A stretch of DNA of 64,000 nt from contig MU832635.1 in the NCBI GenBank assembly GCA_029204225.1, positions 1 to 64,000 on the forward strand, in the 5' to 3' direction. The position numbers were made by a program, and so were the translations under genes. The notes under the pieces are model-generated. The model did not search any database and was not told the origin of the DNA. It saw only the letters and a program-made list of their open reading frames with translations. Each line of letters opens with the position of its first letter. The stretch's first letter is position 1. This document shows positions 33,708 through 45,190 of the stretch, in pieces. Source of the stretch: Diphasiastrum complanatum (taxonomy: Eukaryota; Streptophyta; Lycopodiopsida; Lycopodiales; Lycopodiaceae).

Positions 33708-33710
<3 letters not shown>
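33565..33710. repeat. Right copy of the duplicated flank (empty Helitron site)
   Basis: It is homologous to 32150-32290. The sequence continues from CTGCAACCAA directly into an AT microsatellite and then AGAGTCACAACAAT. In the occupied copy, the bases after the Helitron continue into a TG/TA run and AGAGTCACAGTAAT (33566-33580). Confidence 0.85.

Positions 33711-33777
<67 letters not shown>
33711..33777. repeat. AT microsatellite, 67 bp
   Basis: An uninterrupted (AT)n run at the site where the paralogous copy carries the Helitron. Confidence 0.95.
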
Positions 33778-33779
<2 letters not shown>

Positions 33780-33782
<3 letters not shown>

Positions 33783-34448
33783 GTCACAACAATGGAAAGC
33801 CAACAATATCTTAGAGAGAGAGAGAGAGAGTCAGAAGCTCAGGCCTTGGAGCTGAGTTGAGCTATATTTAAAATACCATAATTTTTTTGATTGGACTGAG
33901 ATTATTGACCTATCAAGCACTTATAATCATCTTGGAGAAACAATTTCTTCTCTTGGATTTGCATCAAGAGCAAGAATCATCCACTTGGGACATGAGCTTT
34001 CTGCGGTTAGTGGGTCACCTCACAACTTTTTTCATTATTCAAGAGTTTAAAAATGATTGCCTTCTTGTGTTTTAGGCTATCATGAGTAACTTTCATGCAT
34101 CATCATGGTGCACTACTAGGTAGAGTACATTTTTCTAACCAATGATCATAGTGCAATAATGGTGACAAAACAATTTGAAATATGGCGTATGGCATGTGTA
34201 CATGAGCTTAATAATACATGTGTACCGATTTGGACAATAAATTCAATTTTTTGCAAATCAAGAAAGTTCATTTCTTATGACCATTTGGTATTTATTTCCA
34301 TTCATGCTACTTTTGAAACTCAATATAAAAAACATATCATTTTCAGCATTGTGAGATGTATCACAATCATGACAACTATGTTTATTTTGAGTATCTGTGA
34401 GACTCTTTCCTTCATTGCTATGGAGAAGTACAGCCTGTCAATAATCTG
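33780..34448. other. No supportable gene
   Basis: Short open frames occur on the + strand (33887-34075 and 34159-34449), but none has a recognisable motif. A short GA run occurs at 33815-33830. Confidence 0.45.
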
Positions 34449-34666
34449 ATGAGCACTATCAATCAATCACCATAAGCAATCACCAAGAGAAAGAGGAAGA
34501 ACACACCATCACACTCATCACACTAAATAAAAAAGAGTACAATAAACCCTGAATATAGAGAGAGAAAACTAGTAGTTGATTATAGACTAGCCTACAGCTA
34601 CTTACAGCTGGTAACAGTTGTCAACAGTAAATCGTAAACAATAACAAGTTTATCATTGGTTTCTAA
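34449..34666 (-). repeat. Probable 3' LTR of a minus-strand copia element
   Basis: On the minus strand the block begins TGTTAGAAACCAATG. It is preceded by a purine tract, TTGAGGGAGAG (34668-34678), the classic copia polypurine tract and LTR start. The left end, near TGATGAGCACTATC, is uncertain. The matching 5' LTR is not in the window. Confidence 0.55.
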
Positions 34667-34719
34667 CACTCTCCCTCAATGATAAAATTACATTCTTCTA
34701 TTTCTAATAAAGTACAAGT

Positions 34720-34790
34720 AAATCTGAAGCTCAAATGGCAGATATTTTTACTAGGTCATTAGGTAGATGTAAATTTGAAAAGTTTGATTA
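34720..34790 (+). pseudogene. + strand copia polyprotein C-terminus
   Basis: The + frame reads SEAQMADIFTRSLGRCKFEKF and then a stop, matching the usual copia C-terminus (QxADIFTKxLGRxKFExF). It lies between the minus-strand LTR and RNase H, so two copia fragments of opposite orientation are interleaved here. Confidence 0.65.
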
Positions 34791-34889
34791 ATGCCAGCTC
34801 CAGTACTTTCATCACGCAGAAACCCATTGGTGCTATACAAAACAGGACAGTATAACGCATTCATAGGAGTGAACATCGAAGACAAACCT

Positions 34890-34990
34890 GACACCACGGG
34901 TAACAAAGGGAAGATGTCAGATACACCTTTCACAAAGGACTCCTTCAGAACGACGGAACTTCTGGAGCTGATACACTCAGACATCTCAAA
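34890..34990 (+). pseudogene. + strand copia integrase scrap
   Basis: The frame contains GNKGKMSDTPFTKDSFRTT and ELLELIHSDISNS. The nested element at 3000-3130 has GKMSCTPFVKDSYRTT and ILELVHSDICGS, so the two belong to the same or a closely related family. Only about 35 codons remain. Confidence 0.75.
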
Positions 34991-35055
34991 CTCTTTGATG
35001 TACTATCTGTCGGAGGATCGAGATACTACATCATCTTTTTTGATCAATGGTTCTA

Positions 35056-35815
35056 TCATTTCTCTTGAACAAAGTGATAATGTATTTCGATGTGCTTGGT
35101 TCGAGCATGTAGAACTGGATTTTTGGCAAGGTGAATGCAGCTTTGGTTGTCGCAAGAAATAGTAGTCGCGTCCACCTGTGATTGACCTAAATCAACAAGC
35201 AATCTTTGTAGCCATACTGCTTCCTGTGTAGCATTGCTGAGTGCACGATATTCAGCTTCCGTCGAAGATAAGACTACTGTAGGTTGCTTTTTGTTGCTCC
35301 ATGAAACTGCAGCTGTACCGTAACTGAACGTATGACCACTGGTAGATCTTCTATCATCAATATTACCTGCCCAATCAGCATCTGTGTAACCTACCAACAT
35401 TGGTGCTTTAGGCTGATCATACTTCAAACCAAAATTCAACGTCCCTCGAATGTACCTGAGAATACGTTTAGCAGACTTCCAGTGTGCTTGACTAGGATTT
35501 TGCATAAATCGACTAACAACACCAACAGCATAAGAAATATCAGGTCGTGTGTATGTCAAATAGATCAAACTACCCACCAACTGCCTATACAAGTAAGCAT
35601 CTACTTTCTCAGATTCATCATATGTAGTAAGCTTCATGTTGACATCCATCGGTGTACTCAAAGGCTTACAATCCTGCATATTGAACTTATAAAGCAAATC
35701 TCATGCATACTTGCTTTGTGTAAGAAAGACAACCTCTTCCTTCTGCTTCAATGCCAAGACAATAGTGCATTAATCCTAGATTGCTCATGTCAAAAGCATT
35801 GGAAAGATCTGATTT
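35056..35815 (-). pseudogene. Copia reverse transcriptase end and RNase H, minus strand
   Basis: An open 214-codon frame (35697-35056) runs from YKFNMQDCKPLSTPMDVN through GSLIYLTYTRPDISYAVG, RILRYIRGTLNFGLKY, VGYTDADWAGNIDDRRSTSG, SSTEAEYRALSNATQEAVWL, DNQSCIHLAKNPV and ARTKHIEIHYHFV. The RNase H acidic residues (D in TDADWAG, E in EAEYRAL, D in CDNQS) are all present. Upstream (35815-35698) the frame shifts twice but still shows LSNAFDMSNLGLMHYCLGIE. The catalytic YVDD segment would be further upstream and is absent. The best-preserved RNase H in the window. Confidence 0.88.
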
Positions 35816-35818
35816 GAT

Positions 35819-37855
35819 TTCATCACTCCACCACCACCACAACAACTACCATTGCTACTAACATTATTCCTCCACTCCCTCCACCTCCATCTTCATCTCC
35901 TACACAATGCCTATTTTTTGGATTAGCTTCACCAGCTCACACCCCTGATCAGTACCCAACCCTCACTAACCCTGAGAAGCTCTCCGAAGCAGCTAAGCGC
36001 TCAATGATCGGCCTATCTGAAGCAAGCTACCATATGCATTGGTTGGTAAGCCAGCATCAAATGCTCAAGAACAAAGTTCAGTGCCAGGACCAAGAAATTG
36101 TGCAACAACAAAGGCTGGCCAAAGAGAAGGAAAAAGAGACAGAAGAAATCAGATCTATGACCACTTTGAAAGAGGTCCAGCAGCAACTGAAGCACCAGAT
36201 GGTCCAGATCGATCAAGTACGAGACGGATCGTCGAGTGCAATGACAGTTGATGCCCCTCTAGTTAAGCTTGAGGACATACAATTCTAGGCCCCACAGGCC
36301 TCAGCCATCCGGATGGAGAAGTACGTGCGACTAATCCAAGAACAGAAAGCCGAGAAAAGAAATTTTGAGAATATTGTGGCCAAGCAGGAAAAAATCATCC
36401 TGGAGTCCCAGAAGCAGCTAGAAGATACAACAAAGGCCCTGCAACAAGTCTTGGACAAGGTGAACCAGTTGTGGGACACGACGTGCAAGGCCCAGGCAGG
36501 CGCTCATTCGTAGAAACCACGGGACGATGATGGAGATGACGGAACAAGAAATAAGGACAGACAAACCCGACCATCAGATGGTAGCTCGAGATTGGGTAAC
36601 CAAAGAGCCAAAGCTACTTCCAGAGCTTTTTTCCTTCCCCCTACCACTTTTAACCCCTCATCCTATTCCATTTTTAATTTTTTTGAAACATTCATTCCAA
36701 CTTACCCTATTTTTTCATCTTCCCTTTCTCCACCACCTCCTAGCAGAATAATGGGCCAATCAAAAGGTCCAGTTGACACATACAAAGCCCGACGGGACGA
36801 GTTCCTTCAACAACTCCGTTCCCCCGGTGCGGTGTATAATTTGTTAAACCCAGCTCCTCCTAAACCTATCATTCCTGCACCTCTCTCTCCATATCAATCC
36901 ATCCCTGACCTCCCAGAAGTTAACACCAACATTGGGGGTAATGACGACTTCCTGGCAAATCCACCAGAAACAAGAAGATTCTCACCCAAGCAACACACGG
37001 GCGCAGTTGAGCCATCAATGAGCGAGCGAGCCAAGGAAAAAGATACGGGCACAAAGGCCTTGGATGATTACCTGGCAAGGCCACCACAACCACGTAGGGC
37101 AACTTCTCCTACCAAGCCCAAGAGCAAGATGGTTGATACAAAAGAGTTAGAGAAATTCAAAAGGAAATACCCTCCCAACATGAGGGGAGACAAAGAGGAG
37201 ATAGATCAAAGCCAATACTCCACCAAGGCTGAGATCATTACGGCATTACAACCACAACTGGAATGGCGAAACAAGATCCTAAAGGATAGCAGGTGGCTCC
37301 AAGAGTACCTGAAGGCACTGACATGGAAGTGAATAGATCCATGGTCAGAAGAAAAGCCACTGGGTCGAGTTGGTGAACTGGCCAGTGATTCCGAGAATTT
37401 CAAAGAGAATCTCCCCGGATGACCTGAGGCTACAGTTATTTGATTTCGGGCACAAATACAAGACAGGTGCCGATCTATGCATGCAATAAAGTGTTGAATA
37501 CTGCCAATCCATGGCCTTTCTAATGTATCAAAAATATTTTTTGGATCGTGGTTTGGATCCGATTAAGATCGATCCCAACGTAGCCCTCCAGTCAGAGGAA
37601 GACCATGAGATGATGGCCCGGCTATACTACAGAGCGGCCTTCATGTCATCATGATACGTCACCATGGTGGAAGACTGGCAGGAGATGGGCTTCATTGAAA
37701 AGATATGAGAGTACTTGTGGCCATTAAACTACGGAAGTAAGCTCCGCTTCCAAGTATTTGAAGCCCTGGGGCGAAAGATGGGCGAGCGAAAACAAACGAC
37801 AAGACAATGAGGCGAGCAGGACTCGCAAGAGGTTCTCAAGAGGGTTAGAATGTAG
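35819..37855 (+). pseudogene. Unidentified ~2 kb reading frame broken mainly by transition-type stops
   Basis: I do not recognise this protein. One + strand frame runs from about 35819 to 37419 with three internal stops: TAG at 36286 and 36511, and TGA at 37330. After a frameshift near 37410 it continues to a TAG at 37853, with stops at 37487 (TAA), 37652, 37706 and 37808 (TGA). Each of the first seven is one transition from CAG, CAA, CGA or TGG. The N-terminus is Pro/Thr-rich. Next is a coiled coil rich in E, K and Q (about 36010-36510, e.g. ENIVAKQEKIILESQKQLED). A Pro-rich linker with MGQSKGPVDTYKARRDEF follows, then a more globular part with LYYRAAFMSS and NYGSKLRFQVFEALG. Size and setting suit a retroelement Gag-like protein or a captured host gene; I cannot decide. 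Confidence 0.5.
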
Positions 37856-38239
37856 CGTCCATTGAGAGACCTTCATTTTTGAGAAACAATTTTGCGGATA
37901 ATAAGCACCTGGTTTTACAGAAGTGAACAAAGATCCACGCTTTTCCAAGTGCCGAGCAGAACGACATCACCTGTGTTGCAGTGGGTCCTGCAACAGATTA
38001 GGGGTGGATAATGCTAGCAGATTCCAGGGAATCCCCAAATGCTGAGCCAAGCTGAAGACATAGATTATCTCTCACCTATGACCGAGGAGGTCTCAGAAGG
38101 AGGAGAACAGAGGAAGCTGAGAGCCGAGCATGAGAGCCGAGGATTACTAGCTAGGGTGACAATGATTATTCATGTGAGCCTACATGGTGAATCCCAGAGA
38201 AGGAATGACTATGTAGGAGCTAGTAATATTGTAAATAAG

Positions 38240-39236
38240 TGTAGACCCCTTAAATAATCTAGAGTGAGCCACCTTTTGATGGTGACCTCTAGTGGAAGGG
38301 CAAATTCCACTTGTATTTTCCAAATTAGTGGAATTGCCACTTGGACTCCACATGGGCAGCCTTCTTGCTTATTTAAAGGGCCCCCTCTCTTGTGAGGGAG
38401 CTTTGATTGTATTGTCAATTGCTCTTGAGTGAATAAAGAAGATCTTCCACGAGTTTTGAAAATCCATAGTGCACTAGAGGGGACCATGGGCCATCTATAT
38501 GAGAGTAGTAGGGCGCCCATTGGGGGGGGAGAGATCTCTCTTGTTTGCTTTGCTTATGCTCTAGTGTTGCTACTAGTGTGTAGAGTGTTTTCTTGTGTGT
38601 AGTATGCTTAGGATCTGGATCTTGCTTATGGTATGGGACATAGGTAGGGTTTGGATCTTGAGTATGCTATGGAGTGTTGTAGTATGCTTAGGGTTTGGAA
38701 CTTGCTTATGGTATGGGACATAAGTTGGGTTTGGATCTTGAGTATGCTATAGTCTGTTGTGGTATTCTTGTGATTTGTTTATGGTTAGCAAGGGGGTGCT
38801 AGATAGGTCTTGCTTGGAGCTTGGATCTAGCTATGGTTGGGTGGTGAATACTTGAGGCCAGCTTGTTATCTATCTTTGTGTTTAAAGAGTAGGGACACAG
38901 GTGGAGGAGAGATCCTTGGAGGCTTGCAGATCCTTACTTGTAGGTGGAGGCATCCTAGCTTTCTTGTAGGAATGATTTGAAGAGGCATTTATGTGCATAT
39001 GATTCCTTTTGGTTCAGGTTAGGTGAATCCTATATCCTTATGAAGTCGAGATCAAGGAGGAGGCAATTCTAGATCCAGCAAATTCAAGCTAGTTTTCATT
39101 CTTGTGAACATTAATAGATTTGATTTGGCTTAAGATCAGGTAGGATCTTATTGAGAGGTCAAGTTTTGATCTTTCTCAAGTCCCTAGGTAATGGGATAAC
39201 TAGTCTTTCAATCATTTCTACTTTGCATCTATTCTT
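38240..39236 (+). repeat. LTR-like and leader sequence before a copia gag
   Basis: It contains a TATA-like CTTATTTAAAGGG near 38367 and AATAAAG near 38430, as expected for the promoter and poly(A) parts of an LTR. A long G-rich leader and an 80-bp tandem repeat follow before gag. No second LTR copy was found after the truncated Pol at 42600, and no canonical primer site is visible, so the boundaries are not fixed. Confidence 0.45.
38599..38758 (+). repeat. 80-bp tandem duplication
   Basis: Units 38599-38678 and 38679-38758 are about 90% identical. Both start GTAGTATGCTTAGG and contain CTTATGGTATGGGACATA and TTTGGATCTTGAGTATGC. Confidence 0.9.
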
Positions 39237-39248
39237 GTGATCAAGATC

Positions 39249-40020
39249 ATGCTTAAAGATCTGGCTTCAATGAATGCATATCTTTTGGATTCACATGATA
39301 GATTGAATGCTTCTAATTATTCAATTTGGAAGCTAAGAATGGAATCAATTCTTATTTTACAAGATCTAATGGATATAGTGAGTGGTGAAGAGGATGAGCC
39401 TATTCACCCTCACGAAGCTACAAAATACAAAAGGAGGTGCAAGGTTGCTCTCCATTGTATAAAAATGAATGTAGCTAATGAGCTTCTTAAGGAGGTAGGT
39501 GCTTACACCTCGGCTCAAGAAGCATGGGAAACTCTTCAAAAGATATATAAATCTAAGAATACTTCAAGGTTGCTATCCTTGAAGAATCAAATCCTTCAAT
39601 GTTTTCAAGCTAAAGGAGAGAGTGGACATTCATATGTGTTGAGAGTTAAGCACTTAAACAAAAAGCTTCCTTACATAGGAGATTCCATTAAGGAAAGTGA
39701 ACTTGTTCAACTAATCTTGAATGGTTTAAGTGTGGATTTTGCTAACTTGGTAAAAGGCTATGCAATCATGGGCAAGTTGCCCTCACTTGAAGATCTCCAA
39801 GGAGTTTGGCATGGCCGAGGAGAGTAGGAGAACACACATTGAGTCAAGGATGGAAATGCTCTCTCTCAATGATGGAGATGACAAGGCTCTTTTTATCAAG
39901 ATCAAGAGCAAATCCAACGACAAAGGTGTTGCATTAAAAAAGAACCAAGTCAAAGGTGAAGATCAAGATAGATCAGAACTCACAAATAGTACTAGCAAAG
40001 ATTCCCTAGGCAAAGGTTGA
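39249..40020 (+). pseudogene. Copia Gag, nearly intact N-terminal half
   Basis: The frame from ATG 39249 reads SHDRLNASNYSIWKLRMES, GAYTSAQEAWETLQKIY, SKNTSRLLSLKNQILQCF, KHLNKKLPYIGDSI and LILNGLSVDFANLV. These are the standard blocks of the copia Gag (UBN2-type) family, in order and with normal spacing. A frameshift near 39800 moves the frame to RTHIESRMEMLSLNDGDDKAL. No zinc knuckle is found afterwards. It belongs with the Pol remnant at 41415-42600. Confidence 0.85.
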
Positions 40021-41414
40021 CTCGGCGAGGGTTCTTTTGGATAAAAAAAATCACTTACTTGGTTGTTCCTATCAAATCTAGAAAAACTAACGTTCGTTTG
40101 ATTGACAGTGGTATATCTGATAATGATGATGCCAGGGTAGAACTGATGAAAGTTCTTTTTACAATAACTTTTTGCAGCTTGGCGAGGATTAAGATAGACT
40201 TTTTGGATAATCCATATGGATCTAACCTTCGCCACAAACTCAAAAATGGTGGATTGCTATATTTGGAAACCTCAGATAAATCAGCGAAGGTTCAGATGAA
40301 GGATCAAGAGTGATACTATTATTTTTGCAAAATAGAACACTATTTTGCAAAAATAGCTCAATATAACAACCGACCTTGATTACCCAACTTATTGATTACC
40401 AAAAATAGTATGACTTATTGTGACTCTGGCGAAGGTTCAGGTGAAGGTTCCTCTCAAAGAACTGTTATTCTTGCAGAAAGGTGTAAAACTTTCTACAAAA
40501 GGTTACCAACCACTAGTTGAAGAATAGAGGCTGAGTTTGTGGATTTGATTTGCATATCTTCTAACAATCCTATCCTTGATTGTTCTTGGGCATTCCAAGC
40601 ATCAAGAAATGGGTGTTTCTTGATCCTTGGGCTGCTAGAGTGATGTTAGGAAACTAGTTTTCTTGTTTCTTGTTTCTTGCTGAGTAGCTTAATCTTGTCA
40701 TTGCTTTGTTCCCTGATTTTGGTAGAAAGATTGTAGATTTGCTCCCTGATTCAGAACGTTGATCTATACTGAGCTAGGACTGGTTGCATGGCTTGTATAT
40801 GCATGTAGCTGAGTAACATATCCGTCTCTCCCCACTGACAGGCTGGGAATACACATTGTAATCTGCAAAACACTTCTGTTTGGAAACCGTTCTAACAAGA
40901 AGACCAAACCGTAAAGAACTTTAACCAGCGGAAGTAACAAAAGAAGAAGAACGAACGAAAAAGAACCGTGTTCACAGATTCAGTGGAATCTGTAAACATT
41001 GATCAAGCACACCCTTGTGAATAATGATTATTTTCCACGTGTGAGGGACTGTTCCCACATGTGTACATATCAAAAAAATACTAGTAGATGATCATAGGAT
41101 TTGATTGTGGAAGTTCCTAGAAGTTAGGAAAATTTTCTCAAATAAAGGAAAATCAATGTGAGGCAATGGCATCAATTTAGGAATCAAGGAGGTGGGTACT
41201 TATTTAGCAATTAATTGGTGGATTTGAAGATGATGCGGCATTTCCACACGTGCCAAACCTACTGAGTCAACATATCAAGTTGAATTCTACTTGATTTATA
41301 TATAGATCACCTTTGCAAATAACAAAAATGATGAGTGATCTTGATTTTGAGGCAAATCCATGTTGTTTTCACCATTTGTGTTGCAATTTTGTGCATTGCA
41401 TGATATCAATAGAG
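40021..41414. other. Non-copia sequence between gag and pol
   Basis: Repeated GGCGAAGGTTCAGxTGAAGG and GGCGAGGxTT phrases occur from 40020 to 40455. The 98-codon + frame at 40017-40313 has no recognised motif. From 41030 to 41290 CCACGTGTG, CCACACGTGCC and a TTTATATATAG element appear, reminiscent of the 7990-8180 region. This block replaces the protease and integrase core and is probably one or more insertions. Confidence 0.4.
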
Positions 41415-42600
41415 CATTAATATTGTATGCCTCTCTTCCTTTTTCATTTTGGGGAGAAGCCATTACTTGTGCCAATTTTTTTATGTAATAGGCTTCCTAA
41501 TAGTGCCATTGGTGGAATCACATCCATTGAAGCTTTGTATGGCAAAAAGCCAAATCTAAAAATTTGAAAGCTCTCGGATGTACTTGTTATGTTCACAAAG
41601 AAGGAAGATGCCACTTCATTTAAAGGCATCTTTGTTGGCTATAGTGAATGTAGCGAGGGATATAGGATTTATGATCCTATCTCTAAGAAAGTTAAAATAA
41701 GTAGAGATGTTCTCTTTGATGAATCAAATAAATGCCAAAGTGACAGAGATTTAATCTAACTCTCATGTTCTCAAAGATCTTGCAAAGGCCAAGGAGGAAC
41801 TTCAAGAAGATGAATTAGACCTTTAGGATCTATTTTAAGATCCAAGAGTGCCAAGAAGATCTACAAGGCACAAGGCCGAGCCATCAAGGCTCACCTATAT
41901 TGAGAAGGGCAAAAAAGGGAACATTCTCATCCTCTTACTTCCTACACTTTGTTGACTACTATGCTTGAAGAACCATCTTGTTTTGAAAATGCTATAAAGT
42001 CACAATCTTGGAAAAATGCTATGTAAGTTGAGTTTGATGCACTAATGGAAAATCAAACTTGGGAGCTTGTAAATCTTCCCCAGTTGGGAATAAGCCACTT
42101 TCTTGTAAGTGGATATTTAGATTGAAGTACAATCAAGATGGATCCATTAATAACTACAAAGCAAGGCTTGTGGAAAAAGGATTTTTGCAAACTAAATGCA
42201 TAGATTTCGGATGAAACCTTTTCTCCTATTGCTAAGCTTGTCACCATTAGATTGATTATTTGTCTTGCTACTTCTTTCAAATGGGAAATTTTCCAACTTG
42301 ATGTGACTAATGCTTTCTTAAATGGATTCTTGAAAGAAGAGATCTACCTGTGGCAACTCGAGGGCTTTATCAAGGAAGGAGACGAAGACGAAGTGTGCCT
42401 CTTGAAGAAGAGTCTCTATGGACACAAGCAAGCACCTAGAGCTTGGTACTCTAGGTTGCATATCTATCTCAAATCTATTGGTTTTGTGATAAGCTCTTAT
42501 GAGCCTTCATTGTATGTCAAATGTAATGATGGAAATATCATTATTTTGGTTTTATACCTTGATGATATTATTCTTATAGGAAATGAGTTTTCACATGTGT
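41415..42600 (+). pseudogene. Copia integrase C-terminus and reverse transcriptase, truncated after the catalytic motif
   Basis: Segments in order are FWGEAITCANFFM, IEALYGKKPNLKI and FKGIFVGYSECSEGYRIYDP (integrase C-terminus), then FDALMENQTWELVNLP, ISDETFSPIAKLVTIRLII and an open stretch (42252-42602). That stretch holds FQLDVTNAFLNGFLKEEIYL, LLKKSLYGHKQAPRAWYSRL and LYLDDIILIGNEF. The Y-L-D-D tetrad is the reverse transcriptase catalytic motif (commonly YVDD). Everything after it, including RNase H, is missing. Upstream frameshifts and stops make it inactive. Confidence 0.85.
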
Positions 42601-42879
42601 GAAGCTGCCCATCCACTTAATTGATCATTTAATTGTTGTTCTTGCTTGTTAATTGCATGTTGTTGATATAGATCAAGATCTAATCAATAGAATTATGAAA
42701 GATCAATAGAACTAGCATCCAACACCTCTTGTGGATCAATTGAAAATCTATTTATGGTCCTAAAATAAATTTTTTTAACATGTATTAGCTAAATCGATAA
42801 CAATATAAATTATTCTTGTTGTTTTTAGTTTATGGGCAAGATTACAACATGATGCTTATCAAAGAATGTAAGTTGTGGT

Positions 42880-43069
<190 letters not shown>

Positions 43070-43529
43070 TTTGTAACTATCTCTATGTGTATTGAATGAA
43101 AATGAACATCATGTGTTGAATGCCCATATACATAGTGAAGGTAAGTGACCTGAAACTGCATTATTAAAACTACATGACTATTGCTTTACATTACCGACGA
43201 AGGCTAATAGATTTATTAACTTACCTAAAATTGTCTATAATACATTTCTATATAATGTAAGCATTCACGAATTTACTCACAGCAGTAATTATTTATATGT
43301 TGATATATTTAAGACATGATTTGCTTATGATTATTGATCTCAGTACATGTTAAACCACTTGAATAGATCCATTTATGTCCTTGGATGGTGCCATGGAAAG
43401 TTTTTTTTTGGATCACCTAGGCTTGCTACACACAATACAGTTTATGTTCTGATTTGACTTTGTGTGCATTGAAAAACTTCGAGAAACATAATAAAGCAAC
43501 AACTCTTTTATTCTTCACCTTGCTCTAAT

Positions 43530-43532
<3 letters not shown>

Positions 43533-43616
<84 letters not shown>
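43533..43616. repeat. GA microsatellite, ~84 bp, with a related right flank
   Basis: A second (GA)n tract. The ~35 bp after each tract are closely similar (ATGTGTATTGAATGAAAATG), so the two are paralogous copies of a repeat-bearing segment about 650 bp apart. Confidence 0.95.
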
Positions 43617-43617
<1 letters not shown>

Positions 43618-43619
43618 AC

Positions 43620-44230
43620 TCAATAACTTTCTTAATGTGTATTGAATGAAAATGAATGACATGTATACATGTCAAAGAGATTGACGTGAAAAAACATCAA
43701 TGAAGCTACACGTGACTCAAGGTTTATGTACCGACCGGTCCGGTCACATTTATTTAGATACCTATAGATGCCTCTAACACATTTTAATTCTCAAGTTTGT
43801 GCCTAAGGATGGATTATCAAGTTGGCTAAGAGTGAACCACTTACTTTCCTCAAGCTCACAATAAGGGAGGGTTTTGGCTTGTACTAGAAACTCGTCATAG
43901 ATCCAGGCCTAGAATTTGACATGCACCCCTACCTTTCAGTGTGATGGGCTTCTTCTTTCTTTACCTTTCACATGACATGTATATTTGAAGGGTAGCTTTC
44001 AAACAAAAAGTGCATGACCTATCAACCACATATATTCATAATCTTGTTATTCTTTACCATAAATTTTTTAGAATTTTTGACATTTGATTTTTTAAAGTTA
44101 CCTTTCTAATGGAAGGGCAAACTTAAGTTTGCCTTCCAATGACATGCTTTTGATATTTTTGCTAGCCTTCCACGTGCATTGTAGCTTGCAAATGCCACGC
44201 ATCTCATTATTTATAACACGGCAAGGATAT
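43620..44230. other. No supportable gene
   Basis: AT-rich sequence with no recognised coding signal. A short near-palindromic CCGACCGGTCCGGTC occurs around 43730. Confidence 0.45.
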
Positions 44231-44231
44231 A

Positions 44232-44657
44232 ATTGCAGGTGGTAGAAGTAGTTTTCTCCAAGGCACAGATGATCCATACGACAACAATGATATTGTCCAA
44301 GATGGATATGGTCTTCTACAAGGCAAGCAAGGTGGCGATGGAGTTCAATAGGTATTCATGATATATAGATAGTTCTGTGTACTACAAAATTGTTTTTTGT
44401 TTTGAAGGTTGTTCAATACTCGCTTTGTATGGAGTGTGGGAAAGTCTTCCACTTAAACACAAAATCGTGACTATATTACTCATTTTCTGCCCGGATCATT
44501 TGTAAGCCTTGAAGAGCTACCAGAAGCACGCCTTATGCCCTCATGGTATGCTGCAAGCGTTGTCTCTCAGACGCTCAAAGATGTTGGATTTCCAATAGTC
44601 AATTACTTCACGGATGATGCAGTTAGGAAGCTCTCTTCCACTACACAAAGATCTTAA
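44232..44657 (+). pseudogene. Two coding-like segments, not identified
   Basis: Segment one (44232-44351) reads IAGGRSSFLQGTDDPYDNND and VQDGYGLLQGKQGGDG; its end is a stop that overlaps a donor-like CAATAG|GTATTC. Segment two (44457-44657) reads LPGSFVSLEELPEARLMPSW, YAASVVSQTLKDVGFPIVNY and FTDDAVRKLSSTTQ before a stop. Codon use is clearly protein-like over 65 codons. I cannot name the family. They may be exons of a gene or captured gene fragments. Confidence 0.35.
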
Positions 44658-45099
44658 GACATAGTTAGCGTAAGCGACATCAGTGTAACTCTTGTTGTCC
44701 TAGCTTTTTGAGGCCTGTGGCTAATTGCTTCTTGGACTAGATAGAACAATGGCGTGCACTCAAACTCTCAGTTCCAGCTAATAAACCGCGAACGAAGCGG
44801 TAACTCCAGATACGTCTCAGAAAGAAGCTCCAAAGAACGATAGTTTAATCATCGGTAGATTTGGTATAGAGGTTCAAATTCCAAAAAGGTGGAAAAGGCA
44901 ATATCACTGCCAAAAAAAACTTCTTCTGAAGGAAGGAAATTAAAGTATTATGGAAGGAGCCGGGCATAGGCCATTCTGCCCGGTAAGGATTTTCAAAAAA
45001 ATTTGGGCGAGTCCCGGAGCCTAAATTTAGTGACATTTTATGCTTTTTAAAATGCCCAAAAACTGGGCGTAATCAGCACAAAGAATCCATTACGTATAC

Positions 45100-45190
45100 G
45101 GGAAGGCCCCGTCCGATTTAAGGCCCTTGGATCCGAGGCTGGCACCAGGGCCTTAAATCGGGGAAGGCCCTCGGGCAAGGGCCTTCCTCG
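45100..45190. repeat. Strong hairpin cluster
   Basis: A perfect 15-bp inverted repeat (45113-45127 with 45147-45161, CCGATTTAAGGCCCT) has a 19-nt loop. It is followed by a second inverted pair, GGAAGGCCCT with AGGGCCTTCC (about 45162-45189). The GC-rich arms stand out in AT-rich DNA. A foldback or MITE end is possible. Confidence 0.75.

Noticed and set aside
33649-33855. 68-codon frame with repeated Tyr-Ile
   Set aside because: It is produced by the AT microsatellite at 33711-33777.
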